From Antilocapra americana (taxonomy: Eukaryota; Chordata; Mammalia; Artiodactyla; Antilocapridae): a DNA stretch of 64,000 nucleotides. Each line of letters starts with the position of its first letter. Position 1 is the stretch's first letter. The DNA lies in NCBI GenBank assembly GCA_007570785.1, contig ML660201.1, forward strand, positions 42,546,863 to 42,610,862, given 5' to 3'. Of this stretch, positions 1 through 11,860 are shown one piece after another. The notes under the pieces were generated by a model that searched no databases, was not told the origin of the DNA, and was given only the letters and a program-made list of their open reading frames with translations. The position numbers and the translations under genes were made by a program.

Positions 1-448
1 TAGGCACTTAATAAGTACCACTTTTGCTTCTGAAGCTAAGACAGAGTACTCTCTGAGCCTTACCCTGCTCTCTGCATTTTCAATATCTTATCATCATGAT
101 TGCTATCACTGCCATCACACAAACCTAGCTTAAAATTAACTTCCACATAAGTAGTTAAAGGAAAATCTCACTAATTCCCCAAGGTTCTAAAAGATTTGGT
201 TCCCAACTCTGGTCCTACTCTTCCAGATGACAGTGCCTGAGTGTCAGGTGAGAAAAAATGTGCCCAACTGGTTTCCCAGACCCCAAAACCCCTCCAATAT
301 CATGATTCAGTGAACTCAGGTAGGACTAACGGGCCCTCATCCTAGGGCATCTAATGTTGTACGTACAAAAGCAATAAGAATGTTAACTGCTTGCTGCTAA
401 AAGATCAAGTGAACTCAAAGTGCAAAGAAACACAACAGCTGCACTCAC
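1..448 (-). other. CACNA2D3 intron, 5' part only
   Basis: This is intron sequence downstream of the GTGAGT donor at 443-448, running off the left edge. I see no repeat or other feature in it. Confidence 0.8.
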
Positions 449-599
449 AGCAATTATGTTGAAGAAGTCGTCATCCCCCAGCGTATCCAAAATAGATGAG
501 ACCGTTTGCTTTGCGATCGTCATACGGAGCCCTTTCATGCTGCCACTGACATCCACTAAAATGACCACGTCTTTTGGAGAAGTTGCTGCCTGAATGTAC
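449..599 (-). CDS. CACNA2D3: CACNA2D3 coding exon (fourth), start of VWA domain with MIDAS motif
   Basis: The exon contains one base that completes a Trp codon, followed by 50 codons from [20 protein letters not shown] to [10 protein letters not shown]. It opens the von Willebrand factor A domain. The DVSGS motif (Asp at 551-553, Ser at 545-547, Ser at 539-541) is the DxSxS metal-ion-dependent adhesion site. In alpha2delta proteins this site is needed for binding and trafficking the Cav alpha1 subunit. The acceptor is CGGACATAG, with a weak pyrimidine tract, and the donor is GCT then GTGAGT. The following exon (expected to begin with the Tyr of NIIAY) lies outside the window. The residue encoded at 521-523 is Met; I remember Leu at this position in the human protein, so this may be a lineage difference. 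Confidence 0.96.
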
Positions 600-693
600 C
601 TATGTCCGAGGAAGATTAAGCAAAAATGAATTCTGAATCTCTCTGCAAATTTTCTCTTTTAAAAAATAACTTAGAGATTTGACCATTTCCTAC
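600..693 (-). other. CACNA2D3: 94-nt CACNA2D3 mini-intron
   Basis: The intron begins GTAGGA and ends GGACATAG on the minus strand. It is bounded by exons that join as AAATG + G TAC (Lys-Trp-Tyr). A CTTAAT about 20 nt before the acceptor could serve as branch point. At this size it is probably recognised by intron definition, unlike its kilobase-scale neighbours. Confidence 0.9.
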
Positions 694-754
694 CATTTTC
701 GGTTCCTGCAGTCAAAGGCAATGACTCCATTCTCATCTGGTTCCCATTTAATCC
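694..754 (-). CDS. CACNA2D3: CACNA2D3 coding exon (third, 61 nt), pre-VWA region
   Basis: This small exon is too short to stand out as an ORF. Read on the minus strand it gives [19 protein letters not shown], with a split Gly codon at the start and a split Trp codon at the end. It is flanked by an acceptor, TTTTTCTTCTAG, and a donor, AAATG then GTAGGA, which departs from the GTAAGT consensus. It sits 94 nt from the next exon. The sequence joins RQYPG of the preceding exon to WYIQAATSP of the following one without a frame break, which is the main reason for calling it. It contains one cysteine (FDC). The product is the extracellular alpha2delta-3 calcium-channel subunit. Confidence 0.94.
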
Positions 755-2439
755 CTAGAAGAAAAATGGAGTTATGAGAAACCCAGAAACTTCAAATATT
801 TATTCATAGCATTTCAAGGCTGTTCTGCTCTGCTGATTGAATGAACAGGGTGAAAAATCACATGCAAAGACCAACCCTGAGGCTCATCACATGCTCCATC
901 ACCAACTCTGGAAAGGTGCTTTAGGGATGGAACGCCATAGCAAACCCGGCCTTAGCTCAACTGCTCCAGGATCTGCTAGAGAGTGGTGACATCTTTAGTA
1001 ACCCACTGTCCATCAAGAAAGGACATGATTGCAGCTCCTTCCTAAGGCTAGTTAAAGTTTGCCAAGGCCATTTTTCACTGTTCTACAAGTTGCTGGACCT
1101 GGCTGCATCATTTGTGGATCTCTGGGCAGAGTCATGCCCTGTTCCTGGACCCAGATAGGTAATGTTTAGAGCATGGCGGGAGCAGGGGCATTAGAAAGTA
1201 TTCAGTATGTTTCCATCTCAGAATATATACAGTCTGTTCTCTTGTCAGCCCTGTTTTGGCTTGGCCTTCTACACTGAAATGAAACAAAATGGCCCTAATT
1301 ATGCTGCATAATAAAAGTTGAATTTCAGTCTTTGAAGCCTGGAGGGTTTTCCCCTTACATAAAATGGATCCAACATCCTTAGCTTTGTGGCTTGCAGACT
1401 GGTCAGGATACATCCAAACTTCACATCCTCTATTTAAAACTTAGTTTTTAAGAATAAACTTTCATTTAAAAAGAGAAGTGTTTGCTGCCTAAAAGTAAGA
1501 TAGAAAATCCTTGTTGCTCAGGGATGAAGGATTTAAAAAAGATTTTGCAGTTAAGAAAATAAACACATAAAAATTATTTTCACAGGAGAAAGGCCTGAGA
1601 CTGTAGTACTGAGGTTCTCCTTTCCAATTAGTAAGTGCCAGTTCTCTGGACCACACTGGATTGATAATAGGTATGTGCATAAAGTAACACCGCTAAATTA
1701 TTTCAGAAATAACTATGAGATAGAAGTTTGTAAACCAAAAGTCATTTTGTTCTGTTCTCCTTGTATCTACATTTCCCTCCCACAAATGGACCTAATTTAA
1801 AGATTCTCTGTAACAAATCAGAAAATAGAAGAGAAGCCATTGCAAATTTAAGGTTATTAGGTAATGAAGATAAAATAAAAGTGACATGATATTGTACACC
1901 AAAGGAGAAGAATAAAGTTTATTTTAAAAAACATCTGACACACTGCATTTGTATAAAGCCAAGCATAGCTAGGTTGATAGTCTTGACACATAAAATGAAA
2001 TTATATTAAAATGAAATTATAGTGAGGCTAAGTAATGTTCCAGTGTATAACTCCACCAAGAACTGACTTGAGTCCAAATAAAGAGAATTATTTTTCATGT
2101 GTTGACCCACAGTAGCCATTCAGTGGACATTCCTTGAGCTGAACTGTGGCCAGTGTTCTTAGACCATAACCCTATCTGCTCACCCTCCACCTCAGCCTCT
2201 TCAGCTGCCCTTCCTCCACCACAGCCTCATCACTATGTGCTCTGCTGGAGAAGAGACAAACAAGTCCGTTTTACTGCCCCAGCATTCAGGCCAGGGCCTA
2301 GGGGAAAGTAACTAGTGATACTCCATGTTCTCCTTTTGGACTGAGATCTGGTCCCTGAAAATGGGCGTGTAAATCCACACAGGCAATGCTGAAGCTTGGT
2401 GCTTTTCAAAACGGCTCTAGGGAAGAATCTTCCCATGCC

Positions 2440-2716
2440 TCTTCTTAGCTTCTGGCAGACCCCAGTAGCACTTGGTGTTCCCTGACTTGTAGCTGCATCA
2501 TTCTAATTTCTTCTTCTGTCTCCACATCGCTGTCCTCCCTCTGTGTCTGTGTGCCCTCCTCTCTCATAAGGACACTTGCCACACTGGATTTAATGCTTAT
2601 CCAGTAGGATCACTCCCCAACTATACTAGATCTGCAAAGATCCTATTTCCATGAAAGGTAACAACTGAGGCTCCAGGGGCACATGAATTTAGAGGGACTC
2701 TATTTAACCCACTACA
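2440..2716 (-). mobile_element. MaLR (MLT1/MST-like) LTR fragment
   Basis: The plus strand reads as the reverse complement of an MLT1-type solo LTR. It shows the motif order typical of that family: a CT-rich block, tctcataaggacac, gcaaagatcctatttcc, then tttaacccactaca. It is a diverged non-coding relic lying in the same orientation as the host gene. The exact subfamily is not determined. Confidence 0.6.
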
Positions 2717-4177
2717 TGTAAAACATGTAGGACTTGTAAAATAAACATGAGGAGTGGCCACAGGGCAAAGCAGATTATCCAAAGCAGAGAGAACCATGTC
2801 TGCCAAAGTCTGAGAAGAGCACGTAGAGTTCAAGAAGCCAAAGGAAGGCTGGAGTGGCTGTGCAGAGAGGTGTCCACACTGAGGAAAGAGCTGGGTGACA
2901 GCGGGGACCCAGCGGTATAGGCTTTTCCTGGTTAGGAAAAGAGATATACACAGAGGGGATGAAGACAGTACCTCAATACAGCTCTCCACACAGCTGCCCT
3001 GATGTCACAACAAAGATAATATCTTGACTCAAAATCAGGACTAGATGGGCTCTGGAGGATGATCTTACTCACACTTGACCTTCTGGGGCCAAATTTTCAT
3101 TTCACGGTAGGGACTCCAGGGCTCTCAAAGTTTAACAGATTTTCCTGAGATTTCCAGCCAGGACTACACCTTGATCTCCCAAATTCCACGCCACCATTCT
3201 CTACCTTACTCAGGCAGTGTAAGGCAGTTCCATGAAAATTTACTGGATGTTAGCAAGAGTTAAGTGAATAAAAGTAAAACTGGTTTCTATACCATGGGAG
3301 GAACATCTGAGGAACATTTAATCTGCTTAAATTCATTTTCAACCTCTGTTGCTGGGAGAGCAAGAGGCAGCAGTTACCAAATTAATTTGAACACTGAGCC
3401 CTTCTGTTCCCAAGAATCTCACAACAAAGTGTTTTAGGAGACAAACTTCAGGAAACCCTGTCCCAGATGGTACTACCTCTCCTAGGATATTTCAACATTT
3501 TAGTATATTTTTTGTACACAGCAATATTTTGAAAATATTCAAGTAATCAAATCCTCTTCCGAGAAATAATAGGTGGTTCATCTTACATCTCTGAGATCCA
3601 GGGAATTGTCACTTAACCAAGAAGCACCCCTAGGAGCCACATAATTTCTGGAAGTGTCAATATGCCTATGAGATTCCACCCAGGCTGGCTAGGGCGTGCA
3701 TCTCAGGATAGAAGGAATGGTGCAGATGTCACTGCCATGCAATCTTCTCTCTATGGTACTCCCGACTTCATGGCCAGCATCAGTGATGCCTAGCTTACCT
3801 TCCCCAGCTTTTATAGGACTATGTGCCTAGAACATTCAGTATATCCATTGGAGAAACTGAAAATAATGTTGAAACCTCTTCTGCAGATTCAATGCTCAAA
3901 TCTGATTAAACATAAAATATTGTGCAATATTCTGATATCCTATTGTTTCTCTTCCAAAGGTATTATAAACTAATATTGGAGGGAAATTAATTTCATCTAA
4001 CACAACATAGTCTTCTTGCCTAACTAAATGATGAGCAGGGCAAACAGGGCAGAGCCTAACTCGGGCATCCTTCGAAGGTCAGAGGGTTCAATACATGTGT
4101 TCCCTGCTGGAGCAGGTTGGAACTGAGTTTCTCTCACTGGTAATCAAAATCTCTGATGAATGCATTTCCCCACAAGA

Positions 4178-4295
4178 GGGAGCTTCATGGGGGCAGTGAC
4201 TTTTCCCCCTTAGCTCATCATTTTATCCTCAGGGCCTCACATGGGGCTTAGAACAAAGCAAGAACTCAGGACACACTTTTGTAAGAATGAAGAAA
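4178..4295 (+). mobile_element. L2 LINE 3' end fragment
   Basis: The segment follows the L2 tail pattern: a gggggcagtgac block, cctcagggcctcac, gcttagaacaaagca, and a terminal gaatgaagaaa. It is old and diverged, and its edges are approximate. Confidence 0.55.
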
Positions 4296-4680
4296 CATTC
4301 TTTCTGCCTAAGGGCAAGAACATTTACCACTGATTCATTTAACTGTACCACCCTAAACATGAAAAGAAGCATCCTAAAAAGAAAAAAGGATCCTAGGGAA
4401 AAAAACAAAACAAAACATGGATCCCTCAGCTAACAATCATTTTACGTCCAGGAGATAAGAGGTATACTCTGTTCAATACCAGGCACAGAGTGAGCCTTGA
4501 GATGTATTAGGGTAGTGAAGCCCTTTGGAAGACTATGACATATGTCTTTATTCACACAGAAAATATGCAGAAATCTTACAAAGTCATAATTCTGCCACAA
4601 ATGTCATAAAAGAACCGTAAGCATTTCTGCGTCAACTATTCTGATTACGACTGATAAAAATCTTGTACACAAATTAATCT

Positions 4681-4795
4681 CTCTTAGGAACATGAATTTG
4701 AGCAAACTCTGGGAGATAGTGAACAGAGGAACCTGGCATGCTGCAGTCCATGAGGTCACAAAGAGTTGGACGTGACTTAGCGACTGAACAACATT
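4681..4795 (+). mobile_element. BovB 3' end (BovA-like) fragment
   Basis: The sequence carries the BovB tail: catgaatttgagcaaactc, acctggcatgctgcagtcca, gtcacaaagagttggacg, then gacttagcgactgaac. Only the last ~115 bp remain, so it is either a heavily 5'-truncated BovB or a Bov-A SINE monomer. Confidence 0.8.
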
Positions 4796-4825
4796 AGATA
4801 AACCCTTTATGAGGATTTTTGTTGT

Positions 4826-5181
4826 TGTTATAGACTGAATGCTTGTGTCCAGCAACATTCACAGGTTGAAGAACCCGTATGTTCTGATATTAATTGTCTT
4901 TGAGAGACAATTAGGTTTGGATGAAGTCACGAGACTGGAGCCCCCATGTTGGGATTAGTGTCCTTCCAGAAAGAGTAAGAAAAACTAGAGCTTCTCTCTC
5001 CCATGTTAGGACACAGGGAAAAGCAGCCATCTGTAAGCCAGAAAGAGCGGTCTCATCAAGAACCAAATCTTCATCTTGGTCTTCCCAGCCTCAAAAACAA
5101 TGAAAAATAAATGTCTATTGTTCAAATCGTAAACACCTAGTCTATGGTGTTTTGTTATGGCACCCCAAGATGACTAATACA
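4826..5181 (+). mobile_element. Nearly complete MLT1/MST-type MaLR LTR
   Basis: The segment starts TGTTATAGACTGAATG and ends GACTAATACA, the TG...CA ends expected of an LTR. Inside are agactggagcccccatgtt, tgttaggacacag, gccatctgtaagccag, and aataaatgtctattgttc, in the order of an MLT1-type LTR. At about 356 bp it is close to full length. No internal retroviral sequence flanks it, so it is a solo LTR, lying antisense to the host gene. Confidence 0.8.
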
Positions 5182-6450
5182 TCTCTATTATCAAATTTCA
5201 AATTTGAAACTTTCGAATTCAGTTTGAAGACTTCCTGCTGGTGGAGACAATAGATAATCTGTGGTTTCTTCTTCTTCACTCTACCTTCATTCAAATGCTG
5301 CATTGTTAAGTTGTTTCTGTGGCTTCCTGATGGATCAGCCTCCCACCATGCTCTATTTTCACATCTGCATTAAATTTACTCGCTGTTGAGTGTATCAGAG
5401 CAGATTGCAATTTGGTGACACTGGAACTTTAATAGACCACTGTTTATTATAATGTTATCTTTAATAGGATGCTTATTGTTTAAATTTCTGTGAGCTCCAG
5501 GAGGAACCATGCACGCCCTGCTGAACACAGCTCTTGGGAACTGTTGACTAATCTGGCAAAGCAGGCACTCGGCAGGCAAGTCTCAGGGGACAGATGCTGT
5601 GAGCGGGGCAAACAGCTCCTGCAGGCGGAGGCTGGCAGTCTCAGAGCCTCAGAGTGAGAAGACATCAGGTACCTAGTCTTACTTAATGAAAACATAAAAG
5701 ACTCTACTTAATTGCTCCAAGATTATGCAGGGCATTTTTTCCCCCCTTCTTTTAGGTTGAGCTTGTTAATTTCTACAGCTGTGATGCGGGCACAATTGCA
5801 GCCTCGAGTCCTGTTTCACAACTTGTAAGCAAAATTAAAACTTCCTTTTTAATTACAATTTAAACCTAGCCAGTATTACATTCCTATTGCAAGGCAGAGG
5901 CCTGAGAAGGCCACAGAAGGAACACGTGTCCCAAAGTCATGATGGATTGTTTGAGGGTGCCCTTGGTGGCACTGCCATCAGTAGTGCTTTCAACCTCTTC
6001 CTCTCAGCCTTCGAGTGGGGATATCTAAGCTCAAAATTTTCCATTTCTTACATTTTTCAGTTGGAATTTAACTCAGCTGATCATGGCTTTCTCCTTTCCC
6101 TGGTAATAACAACAACGATAGCAGTAACAGCAACAAAAGCAATCTCTTGTACAGAAAGATTAAGTATGGTATGTTTCACATCCCAATTCCTCACTTTTGG
6201 TGGTGAGTCTATGAACTGCTCTATTGAGAAAGATGCTGAAATGACATGTAGGTCCTTATGTGGGTGTGCACACATATGCAGATGCCACATTGCATTTTTG
6301 TCCTGTAATCTGTCAACAGATTTAAAATATTTGAATTTAATCTTTCATTTTCTCCTAAGGGAAGGGAAAAAACTCTTTATCCTGAACCCTAAAGGAAAAT
6401 ACCACAGAATCAGTAACTTGAATTGTAATTCTCAATGCAGGGATACTCAC

Positions 6451-6582
6451 CTGGATACTGCCTAAAAAAGCCCTTTGCACTTCCAAAGTACTGCCAAATG
6501 AGACTTGGGTCACGATCAAAGTTATCCACAAAAACTTTGTTTAGGGATTCAGACCAGTAAACTCCATTGACAATTGCTGGAT
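6451..6582 (-). CDS. CACNA2D3: CACNA2D3 coding exon (second), pre-VWA region
   Basis: The exon carries 43 complete codons, from [20 protein letters not shown] to KGFFRQYP, with a split Asp codon at its start and a split Gly codon at its end. The segment lies in the VWA_N-type region of alpha2delta proteins, which precedes the von Willebrand A domain. The acceptor is strong: a long C/T tract ends in TTCTCCAG. The donor is CCAG then GTGAGT. The reading frame closes perfectly with the exon at 51367-51529 upstream and the one at 694-754 downstream. It is separated from the upstream exon by about 44.8 kb and from the next by about 5.7 kb. A plus-strand ORF across part of this exon (5887-6465) has no independent support. 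Confidence 0.95.
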
Positions 6583-7096
6583 CTGGAGAACAATAGAGGT
6601 GGGAGAGAGAAAGAAGAGAAATGTTACAAACCAAAGTGAAACTTAACCCGGATGGCATTTCATACAGCTGACAGATATCACCATGGGGGCTATCCGGCAG
6701 GAAGATGTGAAGAAAGTTAGAGCTCCCAAAATGGCTAGCTCCTAGAAATTGCATACATTAGGGCTTCCCATCCTGCTTGAGCCTGCCAAGCCACCCAGGA
6801 GCCTCTATTTATAACTCCTTACTTGAAAGGCACATCCCTTTTTGGGTAACTTTGAATCTGACTGAGCAAATAGTTCCTTAGAAAAAAAGAGAGACCTTCT
6901 TAGCACTCTGTTCTGAATTTTGGCTCCTGAGTCAGAACTCAGCATCAAAAACAGGAAAAATGTGTTTTCTGTCACTGCAATCACCTAAGTCAACACAGTC
7001 CTGTTTCAGTTCTCTCCACCTCTAACATAAAAGTTTGTTTCAAAAGTAAATAAATTGGAATTGCACAACTAAATCTTTCTACTTTACTGTTCTAGC

Positions 7097-7225
7097 AGAT
7101 TATGAGCTCCGTAAGGGCAAGAATCATCTTGCTTTGGTAGCCTGCTGCACACCTTTGACCAGCACATGGCAGAAACACCAGAAATGTTGGATGGATAAAG
7201 AAATGAATGGATGAATGAATAAAAC
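7097..7225 (+). mobile_element. L2 LINE 3' end fragment
   Basis: It has the L2 tail pattern: tatgagctccgtaagggcaa, ccagcacatggcagaa, and a terminal gaatggatgaatgaataaa repeat. Edges are approximate. Confidence 0.6.
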
Positions 7226-7549
7226 AAAGGTTGTTCTCCAATTCCAGACAACTATCTACTCTTCTGCCCTGTGAACTCATGAGTAAATCTCTTTTCCTCA
7301 TCCTTAGCAGTCCAAAGATAGTCCCTTGCCTTTTCTCTGCAGATGAGAATTCAGAGTGAAGACAAAGACAGAAAATTAACAAATATTTCTTGTACACGAG
7401 TCAAAGATCATCCTCTGATCCCACTGAGGATGCTCTTTAAATGGCCATTTTTCTTTAACCTTAGAAGATTCTAGATCAAAATGATGAAACACTCGGCAAA
7501 ATTTTGTTATAAGAGAATAGATAGTTGTCCACTCCCAGTATGGTGAGGG

Positions 7550-7776
7550 TCAGGATGAGCGATTAAGCCAGTGTGCCACAACTCCTGAGCCCATGCTCTA
7601 GAGCCTGTGACCCTCAACCACTGAGCCAACTCGCCTAGAGCTGTGCTTCACAGCAAGAGAAGCCCACACACAGCGATGAAGAGTAGTCTCCGATCATCAG
7701 AGCTAGAGAACGCCTGTGTGCAGTGAAAAAGACCCATAATGGCCAAAAAATAAAATAAATAAATCTTAAAAAAAAT
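7550..7776 (+). mobile_element. CHR-type tRNA-derived SINE, diverged
   Basis: The body matches the CHR family of cetartiodactyl SINEs: ctctagagcctgtgaccctc, cagcaagagaagcccacaca, gcgatgaagagtag, and aaagacccataatggcc, with a terminal (aaat)n-like tail. The tRNA head is poorly preserved or missing. Confidence 0.75.
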
Positions 7777-9476
7777 GGCAAAAATGGACTAATGGCCACA
7801 GGCATTCACAAAGCCATCAATGGAGCCAGTCCATTCCCCTCACCAGCACCCTCACCAGAATCCCTGTGGGACTGTGAATCACAGTAACTCCACTGTGGCA
7901 TCCTCATTTCAAAATCCTTCCCTACATACTTCGCAGACAGATTCCATCAGTCCAGTCAAGTCACACAGCAAGCCAACAAGCAAAGCAACTCTAGAAATGC
8001 TTAGATAAATTAGGCACACTGCAAGAAAGCTCATTGTTGGTGCGGTGCTCACCACTCCTCCTCGCCAGCTGCCTGCCTCTGCCGGTTGATTCCCACTAGG
8101 AGGCTGAGGACGAGACAGAGCTCAAGATGAGTCTGACTTGGCGGACAGACATGCACCTTGTTGTACTGTCTCATTCTTTCAGACCACTTACTCAGATTAA
8201 ACAGGCCATCGGGATTCTAACTTTCATCTCAAGGGTAAATACTCTAACTCTTGTAAACTATAATAGACCACATCCTAGACTAAGAGAATGAAAACAATCA
8301 ACTTTTTCCTGCAAAGTAATTTTGAGTAAGACTTTATCCTCACCATTTTGCAAAATGTGGTGCATTATTGTTCCTGTCCAAGCTTGATAATAATTACTGT
8401 GACTCGCTCCTTGCTGTGAAAGCCACTTAAATTAATCCACAAAGGTGCAAATACAATAATGACATTGAAAAACCCACAGTTCTTTGTCTCATCCATCAAT
8501 AACCTCAATTATAAAAACCTTCCACAAATTAGAAGCAAAAAATTCCATTTCAGTGGCTCTCTGTGTTTCAGCATGTTAAGGAGTTCACCATCTCCCAGTT
8601 AGACAATTTTTTTCTTGAGCATGGTTTCTCTGGTGGTAGTAAAAGGCTTCCCATGTCTCCAGGTGGTCCTAGTAACCTAGTAAGATTGCTCCTCCCTTGG
8701 GAACTGTGAGCACCTTCAGAAATGCAAAAAGAATTGCAGTATCTGAGGATCATTTCACCCACTTCATTTGAATGCCACAACTTTCATGGAAATTATGCCT
8801 CTTTAAGAAAAGGGGGCTTTGGTTTTCCAAAGGTATGGTGAACAATGAGAGTAGAATCACTAAAAAAAAATATAGCCTAGTTAAAATAGAGGCAGTGTTA
8901 CACATGTTTGTATGATCAAATATTTGAATTTAGACTTCCTCAGGCTTGTGAAATAATCAGTGTATTGATTTCAAAAGCCATCTTGAACTGCTGTCCATTG
9001 CTACAGTCATCTAAGAGATGGGAAAAAAAGGAAAACTGTGACATTATTAAATGGAGCCTTCATCTAAATATTTAGTTTTTTAAAAAGACAAGTTAAAAAT
9101 GATTTTCTCAATAGAACCGACAGAAAGTGAAAGTGAAGTAGCTCAAAGGATCAGTGCTACACATTGTACCCTGTGTACCCAGGTCCCCAGATCCTTCCAC
9201 TATCTACAGAGGAGGAGGGGAATACTACATTGGGGTGCGGACCGGCAGCCTATTCAGATGTTCCCTCTCTGGGTGCTGAGCTGATTTACTTTCTCACGGC
9301 CACCTGTAAAAGTGACAGCATCCTCCTAAGCAAGCAGCTTTACCCTTTCCCTTGTTTGTGCTTTGTTTCAAAATTTGTTAAAGTTCCCTTTGCTTCAGTT
9401 AGGGTTCTTCAGGAGTCTTAGATTAATCTGAGTTTGGGGATTTACCTTCACCCCTAATCTATAGGATTTAATGGAC
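7777..9476. other. Intron sequence, nothing recognised
   Basis: There is no repeat family or coding similarity I can support. A slightly GC-richer patch lies at 8040-8160. Confidence 0.5.
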
Positions 9477-9962
9477 TGTATTAACTTCCTATGGCTACTG
9501 AAAGAAACTACCAGAAATTGGGGTGGGGGTAGTGGCAGAGGCTTAAAATAACAGAAATCTACTCCAGAGGTCAAGACTCCAACAAAATCAAGGTGTCTGC
9601 AGGGTTGGTTCCTTCTGGAGGCTTGGGGAGAATCTGTTCCCTGCCTCCCTCCCAGCTCCTGGTGGTAGCCAGCAACCCTTGACATTTCTTGCCTTATAAA
9701 CACATCACTCCAATTTCTGTCTCCATCTTCACTTGGCCTCTGCAAGTCTGTTTCTGTGTCAAATCTCTTTTTTCTTAAAGAAAACCAGTCACTGGATTTG
9801 GAGTCCACCCTAAAATTCAAGATGATCTCATCTCAAAAGCTTTAGCTTAATTACATCTGCAAAGACCCTATTTCCAAACACGGTCACATTTGCAGGATAT
9901 ACCAGAGGTTAGGACTTGAACACAGAGGCCACCTTTAGAGGCCACTGTTCAATCCACTGCAT
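9477..9962 (-). mobile_element. MaLR (MLT1-like) LTR
   Basis: The plus strand reads as an antisense MaLR LTR: tgtattaacttcctatggct, ggcttaaaataacagaaat, caaggtgtctgcagggttgg, ctgcaaagaccctatttcc, then caatccactgcatg. It lies in the same orientation as the host gene and is longer than a typical LTR of this group, with an expanded middle. Subfamily not assigned. Confidence 0.65.
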
Positions 9963-10844
9963 GTATTCATCCTGTCTTAATTCTCCTATACAACATACCC
10001 ATATTCCACGGTTGTTAATGTACAGTTTTTAACATCTGAGTTTGATACGTGCAGTCTTTTTTCCTAGAGAAGGATGTTTAAAGGCCTTCTACCTTTTCCT
10101 CTTTATGGGAACAATTCAGATTTTCATGTCTGCATTATAATTTTACGAGCTTACAATTCTTCCTGACCTCTTTCAATGGATCCTACCTGTAGTGCACCAA
10201 ATTGGATTCAAATCATTTCCCTTAATGTTTAGTGTTGTGTCAATGCCCAGGCTCTTTGCTCAATACAGTGAATTCCACATAACATGTTCATTTTCTCCAG
10301 TGTTCCTGTCCATTCTGTATCAATCCATGATTCATACTGGTCAACATCAACTCCAGGAACAGCACTTCTTCCTCCTGTTTCCTCTACTTTCTGAGAGATT
10401 AAAATACTTTTGATGCCAGTTAAAAATTTATCAGATGTTCTCAGCTTTTAGTAAAACAGACCACTAGCAGATGTTTAGAGAGTAAGAGTCCCACACCACA
10501 CTGATCAATTTGCAACTTGTATCTGAAAAGCATTCACACACCCCTGGTCTGTCTTTATAACGTATCATACGACCTATCAAAAATCATATTTGTAGCTTCC
10601 TTTTTCACTTCCCCTAAATAACTGCTCTTATAGGTGCTTTCCTCTCAAGTGTGCACACTGCTACACAGAGGTCGCCTCATGTTGCAGATGGCTTTTTTTC
10701 TGCACACTCTCCTTACACGCACACATGCACACACGCACACATTTCCTTTTGGTTCCAGTTCTGTAAATGAGTAGCCATCACACTTCAGTCCCAAGTTCCA
10801 TCTTCCTGTGTCCTGAGACGATCAGCCGGAAGCAAATTCATGTA
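9963..10844. other. Intron sequence, nothing recognised
   Basis: AT-rich single-copy-looking sequence with a short degenerate CA stretch at 10715-10742. Confidence 0.5.
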
Positions 10845-10915
10845 TGTACAGCACTTAGCACAGCAACTGGCACATAGAGAACACGCCATAAATAGTGACC
10901 ATTATTCTCTCCATG
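10845..10915 (+). mobile_element. MIR/L2-like 3' end fragment
   Basis: The motif order gcacttagcacagcaactgg, cacatagagaac, aaatagtgaccattattc matches the shared 3' tail of MIR and L2 repeats. Confidence 0.5.
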
Positions 10916-11009
10916 TCTTAGCAAATAAATAAGGTTCTGAGACAACTCCCAACTTTCCTCCCTGTTCTCTGCAGTGTGCCTCTAAGCAGTACTGCAGTAC
11001 TGGTGTAGT

Positions 11010-11190
11010 CACCAGCCTGGAACTCAGGCTCTAGAGCTGGAATCTCATGTTTAAGACCTCACTCAACACTTGTTAGCTAATGGCCTGGATCTAGGACTTA
11101 ACTTCCCTGCGTCTCAGTGTCTTCATCTGCAGAAAGCAAATGAGAGCAGGCCTCCCTCAAGAATTGGTGATACAAAGTGCTCAGCAGCAG
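11010..11190 (+). mobile_element. MIR SINE
   Basis: It has the MIR core order: cctggaactcaggctctaga, cacttgttagctaatggcc, gacttaacttccctgcgtct, cagtgtcttcatctgcag. Ancient and diverged. Confidence 0.65.
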
Positions 11191-11354
11191 GAAGGCTCCA
11201 AAACTGTCAGTGGGTACATCATCAGCTGCACCTCTGTGGTGAGCCCCTGACACCCCAGCCAGGGTAGTCCAGCTGTCCTAGGACCACCCAGGTAAGGTTC
11301 TACCTATGTATCTTCCTCCCTGCCTCAAATTATCAGGGCCAGGTACTCTGGATG

Positions 11355-11860
11355 ACTCTTCCATTTGTTCATTTGATGAATATTTATTGAGCATCTACTA
11401 TCTCAGGCATTCGGCACTGAAGCAGACAGATGATAAAACTAACATTTCAAAAAAAAAAAAAAACTAACATTTCAATCTGAGGAGGGGAGACAAGGAAAAA
11501 GATATAAGAATTCCAAATAGAAATTGGTATGATGAAGAAAATTAAAAGAGATGGTAAACTTGAGAGTTACCTTATGTGATTAGTCAGGGGAAAAGGAGTT
11601 ACTCAAATTGGGCGGTCAAAAATGATCTCTTCTAGGAGACACCTGAATGCTAAGAAGGAATCAGATCAATACCTCCTTGGGAGCAAAAGCTCTCCAGGCA
11701 AAGGGAATAGCAAGTTCTAATGTCCAGAGCAGAGAAGGAGCCTGTGTCTTGGGGAGCAAAATAACAAAGCTGGGAGTGCTGCTGGAGACTTGTGAGTAAA
11801 AATGAGAGTACAGGAGGGGATGGGAGAGGTGGGCAGGCTGTGGTGAGGACTTCAGCAGTT
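11355..11860 (+). repeat. Ancient interspersed repeat, family not named (copy 1)
   Basis: The copy begins gatgaatatttattgagcat and ctactatctcaggcattcgg, continues with ggtcaaaaatgatctcttct, and then caaagggaatagcaagttct. The same motif order recurs at 14378-14960, 26340-27245 and 40425-40555. A 14-bp A run interrupts it at about 11450. I recognise the family as a common mammalian repeat but cannot name it with confidence. Confidence 0.5.

Larger units (their letters stand above)
755..6450 (-). other. CACNA2D3 intron, about 5.7 kb
   Basis: The intron is bounded by a GTGAGT donor at 6445-6450 and a TTCTAG acceptor at 755-760. Repeats found in it are listed separately (MaLR LTRs at 2440-2716 and 4826-5181, L2 at 4178-4295, BovB at 4681-4795). 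The remaining stretches, 761-2439, 2717-4177 and 5182-6450, are AT-rich and show no recognisable feature. Confidence 0.85.

Noticed and set aside
5887..6465. 192-codon plus-strand ORF overlapping a CACNA2D3 exon
   Set aside because: It has no recognisable domain or promoter, and its end runs antisense through a real exon. It is most likely an ORF by chance.
10987..11002. 16-bp perfect palindrome CAGTACTGCAGTACTG
   Set aside because: About one such palindrome is expected by chance in 64 kb, and no associated feature was found.
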